From the NCBI GenBank assembly GCA_004369045.1, contig ML213514.1, forward strand, positions 1 through 45,105: DNA of 45,105 nt. Direction: 5' to 3'. The stretch's first letter is position 1. Each line of letters opens with the position of its first letter. Below are positions 23,856-37,100 of this stretch, in pieces. The position numbers and the translations under genes were made by a program. The stretch is from Heliocybe sulcata (lineage: Eukaryota; Basidiomycota; Agaricomycetes; Gloeophyllales; Gloeophyllaceae). Under the pieces are notes generated by a model. That model saw only the letters and a list, made by a program, of their open reading frames with translations. It was not told the origin of the DNA and made no database searches.

Positions 23856-24930
23856 ATGTCTTCCAAGCGAGGTAGGAAACGCAACGATAACCTCCCACCT
23901 AATCGTGCCCGGGATGTGCAGAGAGCTTTCAGAGCCAGGAGAGCAGCCCATCTGCAGGTACGTTGTTTTGGTCTTATTCTGCTTGTTCAGCTCGTACTGA
24001 CATGACGCGCCCGTCAAGGCCATGGAGAAACGGCTAGAGGAGGTAGAGGAAGAGAACAATCGTCTGCGGGCTGCGTTGAACTTGCCGCCAGCCAACCGTG
24101 CGCCGCTGGGCAAGGGCCCGACTGGCAAGGACAAACCAAAAGTCTTTTCTTCTGTAGGAGGGTCCTCCACGGGTCTGGCGTCTCCCAACAGCGGAGGAAC
24201 CTCGTCAGCCGAGTCGTCGCGCACGAGTTCCATGTCCCCCTCAGCCATTACGTCCACCATCACCTCCCCTACCACTCTCCAAGCTATTGATACGACTTCA
24301 TGGGATCAAGCTTTCATGCGGGACAACCGGCCTGACGGCCATGCTTCCCCTGCCTCCGCCACGTACCGTCTATCTTCTGTCGCTCAGCCCATGGGCCAGA
24401 AAACACAGTCACCCTATACGCTTTCTCCTGCGTCGTTGCCTTCGACGTCGCGGCAGTCAGTCGGGAACATCTACATGCCCGGCGAACCGCAAAACTACAC
24501 TCATACTGCTGATCGTCCACCCCCTCCCAATGGCGCTTACGATAACAGCTCAAACTTCCTGCTGCGAGACGTCAGGGATGATCCCCAGCATTATCCCTAC
24601 TCGCAGCCAGGATTTTCCGCCAACTCAAGTATGGGCTCCCTCCAGCATCAGACGCAGATGTCGGATAGCCCCTCTATCCCCTCACTCTCATCCTACCAGC
24701 ACCGCGAACCGGCACCGGCCCTGTCGAATCTGCCGTATTCACATAGACGCTCGATCACCGAGCCAGTGGGTACCTTTCGGGGCAACGTGAGCCCTTTCCC
24801 GGCACAGCTCACCAATCTTCCACCGCCGCCGCAAGGCGTCAGATTGTCTCCTCCTTCCCGTCTCCTGGAGAGCAGTGTTCATCGTGCCGGACACAATCCT
24901 AGCGTGGCGCGAGTCAACCAGCTTCCATAG
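23856..24930 (+). CDS. bZIP-like transcription factor with noncanonical basic region
   Basis: Two exons, 23856-23957 and 24019-24930, giving 337 residues. The N-terminus is basic (SSKRGRKRNDNLPPNRARDV) and runs into QRAFRARRAAHLQAMEKRLE and then a heptad-like acidic coiled coil (VEEENNRLRAALNL) across the single intron. This matches the fungal Yap-like QRAFR basic region followed by a short zipper. The rest is Ser/Pro/Gln-rich and probably disordered, as in many fungal regulators. Aligned on QRAFR, the residue at the invariant bZIP Asn position is Ala, so DNA contacts may differ. The intron acceptor is CAAG (24018). Target genes cannot be inferred from context; the neighbours are XPB and UNG. 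Confidence 0.8.
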
Positions 24931-25659
24931 GCCGCCTGGCCTGCTCGCCCACCCGATTCGACTTCTTCTCACATCGCCCGGTGCATGGACATGCTTTGAC
25001 GTTGTACGGACATGGCATTGGCGGTCTGAATATGGTGGAAAGAAAGATTTGTATCACTAATCGATCGATAGTGCTTTGAGGTTACTTCGCATTCACATAG
25101 ATGTACAGGCATGGTCACCGTCTCTCCAACTACTGGATATACTAGTTATATTTATTGAAATGTACTCTCACCATGTAACCATACGCTGCCGTCCGCGATG
25201 TCGGAAGGACCCCCGAACGTCGTACGTTAGCCTTCGGCAACAAGCAGCTGCGGTCATGGTCCGCGGTGCATCAGGCACGGCTTCACAGCTTCGGTCTTGG
25301 TACGGTGCTTCTCATCACGATCCGATCTTACCTCGTTTGACCTGCCCGCTTTCCCAACCAGGCAAGTAGATCGCTCCTCGCCGGTGCAGGCTGGTGGCAA
25401 TAGAACTCGAAGCTGTGGAAACTCACGAAGTCAAGCATACTCGCACTGCTCTAAACTCGACTCTACACGTGGGCGGAGGAACAAGGAGCGCCGTCACCTA
25501 ATACAAGAGCATATTATAATGTAGGGGCGGATATCGTGGGTACTTATCGCCTACGCACAGCATTACCATGTCGAAGGTCAACTTTCCTCATCAGCACAGG
25601 GCCGTGCCGAACAGCTAGCAGATGGCACACCAGAAGGGGCCGCGCCTGACCGTAATCCA
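24931..25659. other. Convergent intergenic spacer
   Basis: 729 bp between the bZIP stop (+) and the UNG stop (-). Small frames (25076-25369 +, 25297-25524 +) look non-coding; no RNA gene recognised. Confidence 0.45.
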
Positions 25660-27188
25660 TCACTGCGCCGCGTCCAGGGCACACCAGTCGACCATAGCAT
25701 CAGGGCCATATCTCTCCTCCAACCATTCATTAGCCTTCCTGAAATGCCCGTTCCCCAGAAAACCCTTGTTGGCACTTAGCGGTGACGGGTGCTTCACACA
25801 CCACCGGTGATCAGACTTGAAGCTCGCACGGACGGACAAACTCCACTCACCGCACTGGTCAAAATCAAGTGCTTTTTCTATAATAATCCCGGAGGATCAG
25901 AACCGTGATCGGGTGGCGATATGACCACTCAACCTACCTTGTCTAATTTTGCGACTCTGCTGATTGCGCTTTTCCCCCAAGCCAGGAAGACGACGCCTCT
26001 CCCATATCCGGCCTTGACCGAAGACCCGCTCGAAGTGAGATTGGCGCCTCCATATTTATCCACGACATCGACGACTTTGTCCGTGAATTCCTCCCACCCC
26101 TTTCCAGAGTGAGAATTCGCGTTTCCTGCTCGGACTGTTAAACACGTGTTTAGCAGCAGAACCCCGTTATCCGCCCATGCCGTCAGGTTTCTGCGCCATA
26201 AGACATAAGGAACATCCTGGAAGACGACCTGTCAGAGCACTCACCCATGCCTTGGGACTGTGAAGTCGGGATACTCGGCCTTAATTTCGGCATAAATCTG
26301 CGCGTCAAGGTAGGTAAAATGATTCGACTTGTCCCAGAAAAGGTCCTTACGTTTCTGAGTGATGGTGGAACTTGGACACCCGGAGGCACTGAGAAGCAGA
26401 GCCCTGTGGATCATGACGATCAAGATTCAGGTACCTTGCAAGCTTGACGTGCGAAGATGGCCTACCGTGTGCTTGACCCGGACCGTGGTAGGGATCCTGG
26501 CCGATAATAACAACTTTCACTTTCCCTAGTGGAGTCCGCGACCAAGCATAAATATTTCTAGCTGAACACAAGGTAAATAGACATGCAACAAGCTTGGCTA
26601 TGCTAAACTTACGAGAAGGGAAGACTTTGTGGTTCTTAGAGTCGGCATCCGTAACTCCTTCCTCCCACAAAAATGTTTTCAGTCTGGAAAAGTACGGCTT
26701 CTTTATCTCGTCCTTGAGCAACTTTAGCCTGGAGGTGATAGTGTTCTGGGATGGTTTTCTAGACGCGACGAGAAGGACGGGACTTACCAGCTCATGCCCA
26801 TGGCGTCGCATTCCAACTTGAGGAGCTTTCTCTGTTCTTCCGAGAAGGTTTGGACATAAGACGCCTTGGAAAAGGGTATCGAGTTCAAAGTTTGCAATCC
26901 TCCAACTTTGACAACGGCCGCTTTAGCTGTGACCTTCACTGAGGAGTCTGCAACAAGACTCGAGGACGACCCGGAGGCCGTAAGTTTAGGCTTCTTCGAA
27001 GCAGCGGACGTGTCGAACATATCCATCAATGTCCGCTGTCTTTTGACTGGAGCAGCCTTAGTCGGCGCAGCATCAATGTCTTTTGCAGTCACAGTAACTG
27101 CAGCTTTCACAGCGGTGCCATCCACTGTCGCTGCCGCACGAGGTGATTCGAGGTCTTCGAGGTAGACGATAGATCCGGTGTCTGTCAT
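25660..27188 (-). CDS. UNG1: Uracil-DNA glycosylase, family 1 (UNG)
   Basis: Eight exons on the minus strand: 27188-26788, 26728-26613, 26561-26466, 26403-26351, 26297-26245, 26190-25938, 25877-25851, 25791-25660, giving 376 residues. It removes uracil from DNA as the first step of base excision repair. The catalytic core shows [13 protein letters not shown] with the water-activating Asp about D195, [32 protein letters not shown] and the minor-groove loop HPSPLSA (about 334-340). The N-terminal about 130 residues are disordered and Ala/Lys/Thr-rich. They carry [10 protein letters not shown], a near-match to a PCNA-interacting motif. An in-frame ATG at 27263 would add 25 mostly hydrophobic residues, possibly an organelle-directed isoform. 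The last intron ends in GAAG (25792). Divergent from dolichol kinase, 142 bp apart. Confidence 0.94.
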
Positions 27189-27330
27189 AATGTAGATCAA
27201 ATGATGAAGAAGAAACAAGACGGATATCCAAAGTGCTGAACGCGAAGCTGCTGAGACCTGCACGCGTCTGCACGCGTCGCGAGCAATTAAGACGCGTTGT
27301 TGATGCAGGTAGATCCATATTTACTGACAT

Positions 27331-30300
27331 TTGTGGCAGCCGACATTTCCCACATTCCGGGAATCAGATGCAGTCCGGCGTCTCCGGCGCCAAAGCATCA
27401 CTCATCGAGCTGGACTTGCGCTTCACCTCTTTGTATATTTACTCTTCTTGACTTCCGTCAAGCTGCCGCGCTCAAGGTCGTCGCCATCTCCTCCTGTCTC
27501 CTCGGGTCGTGTGGAACCCCGCAGACAAGACTCCCGGAAACATCACAGTAAGAGTGCCGGCCGTAAACAGCCCGCTCCATTGGTTCTACAGGATGCGACT
27601 CTTCAGACGTCTGCCTCGTTAGACTGGAGCACAAGTTACCAAGCTGGCTCATCCAAGTACGTACGTCTCATGCTTCGGGTTCTTTGGCTGACTCGTCGCA
27701 GCTCAGGGTCGGCTGCGTCAAACGAAGAAGACTTTACGGACGTCGAAGATGAATCCAGTTCTCGCGGACGTACATTTGGCGCAGCAAGCTTTCCGAATAG
27801 ATTGTCTACTGTCTCACGGAACGGGACAGACGTTTCGCAGCTTATGGACACAAACCCTGACGGACTCCGCCCAATCCGTAGGTTTTCATTCACGCGTTCC
27901 CGTTCCCCCATGCCGCGCACCTCCTCTGCAAATGCCGCCGAAATACCAAGGATATCTTCCCCGTTATCGGGCTTCCGTACTCGCCGGGTCTTTGAATACC
28001 TTTTGCCCGTGACGATCGAACTTACATTCCGCGTACCTTTCTCGGCGACTATCTGGACAATGTCGCTGGACGCGAGGAAGGCGGGTGAATGCTTCTTGCT
28101 CGCCGCGTCCCTAGCGTACATTACCCAGAAACTATCACTTGAACAGCTTCCTTCCGGCATAGATTTGCCAGTCTCCACAGGTCTCCATCCCGCACGTTTT
28201 GGTGTCGCAACATAATATTTACGCTAATATTTACAGAACTTCAACTTCTCATCATGGCATCCGTGACATATTTGATCTGGGGCCACACGACCGCTGAGCA
28301 ACCTCCTTCCGATCCGCTTCAGCCCCGAGAAGCTCCCCTACAAACTAACCGCCCTTCCTCCCCACGTCCTACCGATTCGCGAGAAAACAAGCGAGGCGTA
28401 AACATACCAAGGAAAGAATATTCTACCTTTGTATGGATGACTGTTCCAAAGAACTACAGGTGCGTGTTCAGGTGTCGCGATGCTGAGAAACGGGGGTCTA
28501 AAAGGCTGGTCTAGAGAGGCCTCGGATGACGGCATCTGCACAGCCCTCATTCTAGGTCCACTTGCGGCTTCTGCCATGTTGTACTCGTCTGTGAAGATAT
28601 CACGCCAGCCCGGCGACTTCGGAACCACGTTGCCTTCGACATGGCTGGTCGAGCCTCCGCTCGCCCTAAAAAATGTTTTATACCCTGGCAGCGCTGAGGA
28701 AGCCCTTCTTGTCTCGCGTCTCAACGCTGTCAATCTAGCGACCCTATGTTCGACGATCCTTCTGATTCACGCGTCCGCTTCGTGGTGGGCCGAATACCGT
28801 GCTTCACAGGGTGTAGGAAAACCCGAAGGCGAGCGGAGATCCGTGCCCAGAAGCGAGGGGCGGAAATGGTGGTTGTACGTACTGTTCACATTCAGCACGA
28901 CTATGGCGCTGCTGGTCGTACGGGCCCTTTTGGCGGATGGAGGTTCTCCGATCTGGCAGCGTGCGCATTGCTCTCAACTTGTCTTTCGCGCTTCGTCCTG
29001 ACCACCGTCGTCTCCAGACTTGAATTACTTCGAGGTGGCTGTCGCGTCACTCTTTTATCAATTCGCTATGTATATCTCCGTACGCCTAGCCCATCGGAGC
29101 TTTACCCTCGGCGAGTTAGGCCTTGTGTCGTTCGGCGCAACAGCACTATTCATGGAGATGGTAAATTTGACTATAGCTAGAGTGCGTCTGTCTCGTCAAT
29201 TTTCTCTTCAGCAGTCCTAAGACTCCGCAGATTTGGCCGTTGACTACGCCGTATATTAAGACATACCGTCTCCCGACGCCCCTGCTCATATACCAGATTG
29301 CCCTGATCGCCGGCTCCCTGCTGACCGGCTTCCTCCTGTGCCCTCTCTTGGTGCTCTCCCGACGTATAGCTTCACAGTCGGTCCGGCGACTCCGCGTTCG
29401 GCAGGAACGTATAGGTTTCCGGCGATCTCTAGCATTGGGCTTCTACGGAGGAGCGGTTCTTATCATCGGTGGACTTATTGGCATGTGGACTCGTTGGTGT
29501 CTGGGAAACCGGGATCCGTGGCTCTACGTTATTTTTTGGCTCCTTCAGGGTCGCAGAAAATGGAGTCGGCCGGTTCTGCTTGCCTACTGGGGCTTGCTTG
29601 GTTCAATCAGCGTGGGTACATGGAGCCGACAATTAAGCAGGTCTAGGCGCTATCGGTCTATGAACCCATCGACAGGTAACGCAGAGTCGTTCGTGGTTCC
29701 CAACTCCCTCGACGTGTCTGCGCCGTCCGAAATAAGTACTCCTACGATGCCGCCGTCTAGCGGGGGACGGTCGTTCGCGACGCTGCCCAACTTGCCCAAC
29801 TTTCCGAATGGCGCTCAAGTATCTAGCGCTGCCACGGACTTCCTGGATGCTGCGGACAAGCGTGTACCGACGTTGAGCCTGAACGCGAGGCGCAAGAGCT
29901 TCCATGTCCTTGCTGTCGCCATGTTCTTGCCTGGGGTCGCATTTGATGTAAGAACAATCGTAGCTCCTCCGTGGAACAATGGACATTCATTATTTTGTTC
30001 AGCCTGCCTTTACCCACATCGCGTTCAGTGCTGCCTTTGCATTGTTCACGTTTGCAGAATACGTTCGCTTCTTCGCATTGTACCCGTTCGGGGCGGCCGT
30101 GCATCTGTTTATGAACGAGTTCTTGGATCATAAGGATAGCGGTACTGCGATTCTTAGCCATTTCTACTTGTTAACAGGATGCGCGGGCTCTGTTTGGTTG
30201 GAAGGGTAAGGTTTATTGACCGCTATAATATCTGTGGTTCATCTCACTTTGTCAGGCCGACTCGGTTGCTTGGCTTCACTGGAATTCTTGTCCTAGGGGT

Positions 30301-30684
30301 CGGTGATGCTATGGTAAGCGATGTTTCCGATAAGGTTAGAGTTGGGTTTGTTGATCGTAACAACGTAGGCGTCTATCGTGGGTAAGCGGTTTGGCAGACA
30401 CAGATGGTCCGCCACTACGCCGAAGACACTGGAAGGGAGCGCTGGCTTCACGGTATCGGTCGTCTTCTGCGCATGGCTGTTGCAAATGCTCTGCTTGACT
30501 GAGCACTTTTCGGTGCGTATCCTCCTCCGTCGCTCAGCACAGCACTGATCGATTGTTCCTGAAGATTCTGCGGTACGGGGCGATAGCGGCGCTGTCCTCG
30601 GTGCTGGAAGCGCTGTCTTTACAGAATGACAATCTTACTCTACCGCTGTATATGTGGAGCATGTTAATAATCGGGGACGTCTAG
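27331..30684 (+). CDS. SEC59: Dolichol kinase (Sec59/DOLK)
   Basis: Ten exons: 27331-27656, 27702-28180, 28237-28459, 28515-28960, 29018-29181, 29231-29947, 30003-30205, 30256-30313, 30369-30512, 30565-30684, giving 959 residues. It phosphorylates dolichol with CTP in the ER membrane, supplying the lipid carrier for N-glycosylation, O-mannosylation and GPI anchors. The C-terminal third has the family core: ARRKSFHVLAVAMFLPG, FYLLTGCAGSVWLEG, the CTP-site region GVGDAMASIVGKRFGRHRW and KTLEGSAGF. There are many hydrophobic spans throughout. The N-terminal about 350 residues are Ser/Pro/Arg-rich with one early membrane-like segment, making the protein far longer than yeast Sec59. The start at 27331 is the first ATG of the open frame and is uncertain. 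Intron 1 could use either of two overlapping GTAC donors; the chosen one keeps the frame. Confidence 0.9.
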
Positions 30685-31120
30685 TACGCGAACCTGGTGT
30701 AATGATAGACCTCTACTAGACCTCTACTAGTACTTGCTCTCGACCTTGCCTGACCCTGACGGAGCCGGTTGGACCCGGTTGGACCCGATGTGGCTCACCA
30801 TTGCTGCACCGCCACCAGGAAGTCCTGTTGAATTGATTCGGAGCCGGGGACTTGGGGTGGACCTTGGGCCGAGAGTTATGTCATTGTACCGGGAAGTGCC
30901 GAAGGTGGAGGAGGAGCTGTTGCACTGAGTGGATCCGCGTCCTGCTTGTTGCCTGCTGTGTCGAATATTCTCCCGGCTATTTCTGTTTATTTTCTGCATG
31001 CTTATCTCTGCATCCTGTCTTATCCCGCGAATTACTGGGCCTCTCATTTCCGCTGGAATTTCCTCTGGTTATTTCGCCTAGGACTGGTGCCTTTCGGAAT
31101 ACGCGCTGCGCTCAGGATCG
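30685..31120. other. Intergenic, promoter side of the histidine kinase
   Basis: 436 bp. Contains a small tandem duplication of AGACCTCTACT (about 30708-30731) and a duplicated GGTTGGACCCG (about 30767-30788). The frame 30734-30928 + has no recognisable product. Confidence 0.45.
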
Positions 31121-34100
31121 ATGGCCAATAAGCCCACCACGGATGCCGTCGATGTAAACCCTCCAAATCTCGCATTTGTCCCCAATGATTTGTCTCTTTC
31201 ACCGCGACAAATGGCCCTTTCTCAATCGGTTATCTCTTCTCCAGTACTACCTGTTCCGTCCAGGCGAGAGGGAAAACGTCCTGCACGACCCTCGACAGCG
31301 TCCAGCGCCGAAGGACAGTCTACTGTGCTGCCGTCACTGATCAGGGCCACTCTTGCAGCGAGCGAAGCGCGCAGGCACATCCAGAATGATTCTTTTCGGT
31401 CCGACATAAATGCTCCACTGATAGCGCAAGAGGCCATTCTTGAAGCAGATGTTTCAAGTCAGGACGGAGAATCTGATCGGCGAGCCGGTTCGGAGGATAA
31501 TCATCAGTCAGACCTAGGTATGTTACTCCTTCCCACTTTCGCCGCCTGCGTTCATCGTGCGTGCCAGGATGGCTTCCATCTCCCTTCGACCCTTCGACAT
31601 CCGCCTCGGAGGAACACAATGACCCTTTTGATGATGCTAGGTCTGCGAATGACATGATGGAGGCCGATTACGATTGGGCGACCTTCATTGAAGCATACGC
31701 CACGGGTAGGTGGGATCCTCACCGCACGCCAAGACCTCCGCGTTCTCGATTCTCCGCCCACTTTTCCACACCATCCGAGCCTTCTTCCTCTCGGATAAGT
31801 CTTGGTCTCGATTTGCAGAGGTCTACGTCCGCTGACGCTTCAGCTCCTGAGCCTGGTGAGCAACAGCAACGAGATACACAATCGTATGCCGACTGGCGGT
31901 TTATGAACTCTTCAGAACTTGATACAGTAGGCACGAGCTTGCAGACATCCCCAGGGTCTACGAGCGGTACTCCGCCAAACATGGGTCTGCAATCGTCACG
32001 TAGTGACGAATCCGTAGAAACTATTTCAAGTCAGTCTACAGCACCCCAACCTTCTGCTTCCATTTTCAGCAGTGCAGTGGAGCCACCGGTACCTCCCCCG
32101 AAGGCCCGCTTTTCTGCACCGCTCACCATCAACCTACCGACTAACCGGCTACGTAACTCCTTTGCGGACTTCCGTGCTCTAATGCCGTCCAGTGCCTCGG
32201 ATAGACCACCGATGTTAAGCCCGGAGATTGCTACGCATACGGCGACCATGCGTCTGGCTGCTGCCAGAATCTCATTAGCTCCGCTCGCACTGCCCTCCCC
32301 AGAGCACGAATTAACAGACCCTTTACGGGGCGTGAATGCCATCATTCCTGGATCACATCCATTGGACGCGCCCACGCGTCTTACCACAGCAGGAGAGGCT
32401 CGCAAGAGCCGGTTAGGCAGCTTCTGGCAGGGTACCCAGGACGTGGACGAAACTGATCAGTCGTACCCTTCGAACTCATCACCATCTCCTCCTGTGCCGG
32501 AAAGCACCCAGTCGGACATACAGCACGACAATCATGGTCTGACATTCACACTAAATCATCTCCCCCCTGCGACTGCTCCTGTCAAGCCGCATCTGGCTGA
32601 GGATAGCGATTACTTCGGCCCCGTAGGTATCGAAAATATTGAGGAGAAAGCGAAGCCGTTGCGGACTAGTTCGCTGTCGCATGCGAGGCCACTCGTTCCA
32701 TTCGAACGACGACCGTCCGAGCCTGCACCTCAGCTTCTAGGAGTCGTGACAGTCCCTGCCGTTCCGAGGCGACTCTGCTTAGCGCGGCAGACCTCGACGC
32801 CACTGCCTAATGCATATGATATGTCTCTGCGCTCTGCAAGAGTGGCTTCAGATGGCATCCCGGGTAAGGCTGGCCGAGCTGCGCGTGAAGAGCGCATGTT
32901 CGAGGAGCTGGGCTATCTCGCGCCTCCGAATCCTCCGGATGAGCTAGAGCGGCGGCGAGCGCTATACCAGTAAGTACTTAGATTCAAACGTCATCAAGAT
33001 CAAAAGGGACTGATCCTTCCTGCGTGCTCGTATCGTGCAGATTCAACATTTGGGATACCAAAAGCGACGCGAACTTTGATCGCATCGTGCATCTTGCGAA
33101 ATTGGTTTTTAGCACGAAGATTGTTGCATTGTGCTTAGTTGACGGGAACGACTTGTGAGTGTTCTGACGATCCATGAGAAGAATGATTGTATGAATGTGT
33201 ATGCGCGGACAGATGGATCAAGTCGGAATGTAAGCTGTTTATTACCTCTGGTTCCGGCTTCCGTATACGGATACTAATCTGTGACAGCGGGCATCGGGAA
33301 ACGGGAGTTCTACCCGAGACCGATGAGCTTCGGCGCCCATACCATTCTGCAGCGGTCCGTATACATGCACCAGTGTTGACGTTGAGACTTACGATCGTAA
33401 CGCAGGGGCGACGAGCCGACAGTTGTGTTGGATACCACGCAGGACTGGCGATTCGCTCAGAATGTAATGCAACTTCCATGAGAGTGATTGCGGATACTAA
33501 AGGACGCTATAGCCCCTTGTCAACAGTCATCCAAATGCGAAGTTTTACGCCGGAGCTCCATTACGGACGCAGGATGGGTATAATATCGGAACGCTGTCTC
33601 TAATGGACGATATACCGCACCGAGATTTTAGTCCCCGGCAGAGGCATACGTTGAAGGAGTTCGCGGTGAGCTCCATGCTGGCTATATAAAACGTGAATTG
33701 ACCTAACTATACTAGGCTATCGCTATGCGAGAGATGGAACTCTGGAGAGACAAGGTGCGCACCTCAAAAATCGAATGTATCATCTCTGATCGTGTGACCC
33801 CCAGATCCAACTCAGGATTCGGGATCGGATTCAACACTCTGTGAGTGTGCCTAATACATATATATCAGGCTTGCATGGTCTGACAACATGCAGATGGAGC
33901 ATTTCACTCGAGAGTGCCTGGAGATCGAAAATGAAAGCCATGACTCGCCCAATGAGCTCTTTGGGGCCCAGTCCATGGAGAAGATCTACGAGCGCGCAGC
34001 CAAGCTGGTCAAACGCACGCTGGATGTCGAGCATGCGACTGTGATGGATGTGTCGCATTGCGAAGTGCTAGAAACGATGAGCGCTGAGGCTTCCGTATCT

Positions 34101-37100
34101 GTCGTATCATACAGCGCTGAGTCTCAGACGGGAGCGACGCATCACCAACTGTCCGCTCCTGAGTATACGCAGCTGTCGGATTTCTTCAGCAGATATCCGG
34201 ATGGGAAGATATCGGATGGCATTGCACCTCCTCCCCTCCGCGCATTCCTTTCGGGCCGAATACAGTATGCGCTCAGTACGTACTTGCTTCCCCGCTTCCT
34301 TGGCTGTGGCGCTTATGTTGGGCATCAGCTGTCCCGATCTTCAATATTGACAAGAGACCGTTTGCTCTACTGTGCGCCTACACCACGTCAGAGCCCAAGA
34401 GACGATATGTAAGCATCGTTGGCTCTTTACAGTCTAAAATTGCTGATTTAGTATGCCATGGATCAGTTGGAGGGTCATGAACTGTCGTATCTCAGGGCTA
34501 TCGGTCAGTCCTTCCTTATAGCTTGTTGTTTCATCATTCATCCGTCAGTTAGGCGTTATCATCTTGTCCGCTGTATTAAAGCGCAGAATGATCTTGGCTG
34601 ACAAGGCTAAGAGCTTGTTTATCTCGAAGTATGTAATTTGCTTTTAGTCCTGTCTGTGTATGCATCTCTGATCTGCGATTAGCATCTCACATGAGCTACG
34701 AACGCCCCTACACGGAGTATATATTTTGTTTCTCGTCCTTTGAACCTACGCTGACAGCTCCTAGATCTTGGCTGCAGCGGAACTGTTGGCCGATTCGCCT
34801 CTTAATCACAGTCAAGTGTCTTTCCTGCAAACAGTTAGGGCATGTGGCACATCACTCGTCGAAACCGTCAATCACGTTCTGGACTTTACCAAGCTTAGTG
34901 GTAACACTCAAGGCGGCGGTGTTGAGAACGTTATTCCGCAGGCCAAGTATGTGAGACGCATATATGGGGTGTTCTTTGTTGTTGACGATCTTTAGGGTGG
35001 ATGTCATGTCCCTTGTTGAAGAAGCTGTAGAAGGGTGCTGGATTGGCTACAAGGCCCGGATGGCGTCCTTGGTAGACTCTGAAATTGGCAGCGTTTACTC
35101 GCCACCAAAGACGGATGACGGGCAGGCCGTTCCCGACGCCCAAGCCCCCGTCACCGCCGGCTATGTTGAGACAGTTATTGATATTGGCAAACGTTCATCG
35201 GTATGTTTCTTGAGGTCAATTCTATCACTTGGCGCTTCTGTTGATCCTCGATGTAGGGTTGGACTCTTAAATGTGAGAAGGGGGGGCTCCGCCGTGTCCT
35301 CATGAATATATTCGGGAATAGTCTGAAATTCACTACGGTGTGTTGTACTGACTGATTGAGGACAAATGAACTCATACTTCGTGTAGGATGGATATGTCCA
35401 TGTGGTACTCCGTCAGATTGCTCAGCTCTCAGATAACACGGTCAAGGTTGAGCTGTCCGTTTCCGATACAGGCAAAGGAATTAGCCAGAATTTCCTAAAG
35501 GCGAGTCTTATAGGGAACGCGTAAAAGCGCTCGTTTACTGACGATCTCATCCAGAACCAACTCTTTCACCCCTTCTCCCAAGAAAACCCCCTACAGACTG
35601 GAACTGGACTCGGTCTGGCGATCGTGAACAGTATAGTCCGATCGCCTAGTTTCGATGGCAATATTGACGTCTGGAGTGCCGAAGGTGTCGGGACGGAAAT
35701 CAAGATCACGTTCAAGACCGAAGTGGTGGAGGACCGTAACCCTGCTGTGACTGCACATCCAGACTTCCCCGCCTCCGACAATGACACCAGGAGAAAGATA
35801 TCTCTCGTCGGTTTTGGCGGCTCTCACAGAGGAACACAACTGTTACGCAGTGTCTTGTCAACTTATATTGTCTCATGGTGGGGATTCGAGTTGCAAGCGG
35901 ACGGCGCACCACAGTACGGCGATATTGTCATACTCAACGAGGATCTGTCCCCCGTCATCTCAGCTACCAGACGGAGAGATACCAGCCGTGCCTTCATTGT
36001 ACTCTCGTCAAGCCGAGGGGACCCGCAGCTGATGGCAGTTGTCGGGCATTATGGACAACTGGGCGGCTTCTGTCGATTGGTCTACAAGCCTGGGGGGCCC
36101 TCACGGCTGTATCTGGCTCTCAAGTTGTGTCTTCAGGCGCTTAACATTGCGGAACAGCCCCGGGAACTCGAAGATCAAGACATCGTATCAGTACTCGAGC
36201 AAACAAACCAAGACGCTATGCTAAACCCGATCTCTCCCTATAGTAGCTTGCCACGGCGAAATTCAGAAGAGGCTCGGAGACGATCCCATACAATGCCAAG
36301 ACCTCCCCTAGGTAATCGAGCCAACACGGTTCACCCCCTTGCTACGGTGCGGAGTCCACCCATGGTTGACGAACCTGAGGCTACACCGTCGGATGATCCA
36401 ATATCGCCGCTACCAAGTGGCGATGAGGGGCACGAGACGTCAAATCCTACTATTGCCATAGGGAACTGTGGTACGCTTCTGAAATCTTCCGTTGGCACCG
36501 TTGCGGCGGATAGGATCCGGGTTCTTGTCGTAGAAGATAACAGCATCCTCCGAAATCTACTGTAAGCCATCGGAAGTCTTCATACGATCACGCAGCTGAC
36601 TGGCGCGTCTTGTTCAGTGTGAAATGGTTGAAAACGAAGGTCAGCCCGTTTTAATGGCAGTAGAGAAAGTTTACCTTATGATCACCGCAGGGCTATGAGT
36701 ACCGGGATGCGGTTGACGGACGCGACGGTGTTCGCGTCTTCGAATCGGGGGGCCATTTTGAGTATGTCACCCGTCGTCATTTCTTGAGAGCGTCAGAGCT
36801 TCAGCGCTTACTTGCCATGGCTCTTTGCAGTGTTGTCCTCATCGATCTATCGATGCCTGTGCTGGATGGTAAGTCCGTTAATTGATTACATGCGCGGCTG
36901 TCTCATAGTACGCCAGGTATCGGAGCGACAGCAGAAATTCGTCAGATCGAGGCCGCGCGATCGAAGGCTCCGTCAGGCTCAGAAGCCGATGCCCGCCCAG
37001 CTCGGATATTGGCTCTAACTGGCATGTCGTCTCTGGAAGACAAACGGAGGGCTTTCGAAGCCGGCGTTGATGGATAGTAAGTGCTGGCCACGACTGTCCT

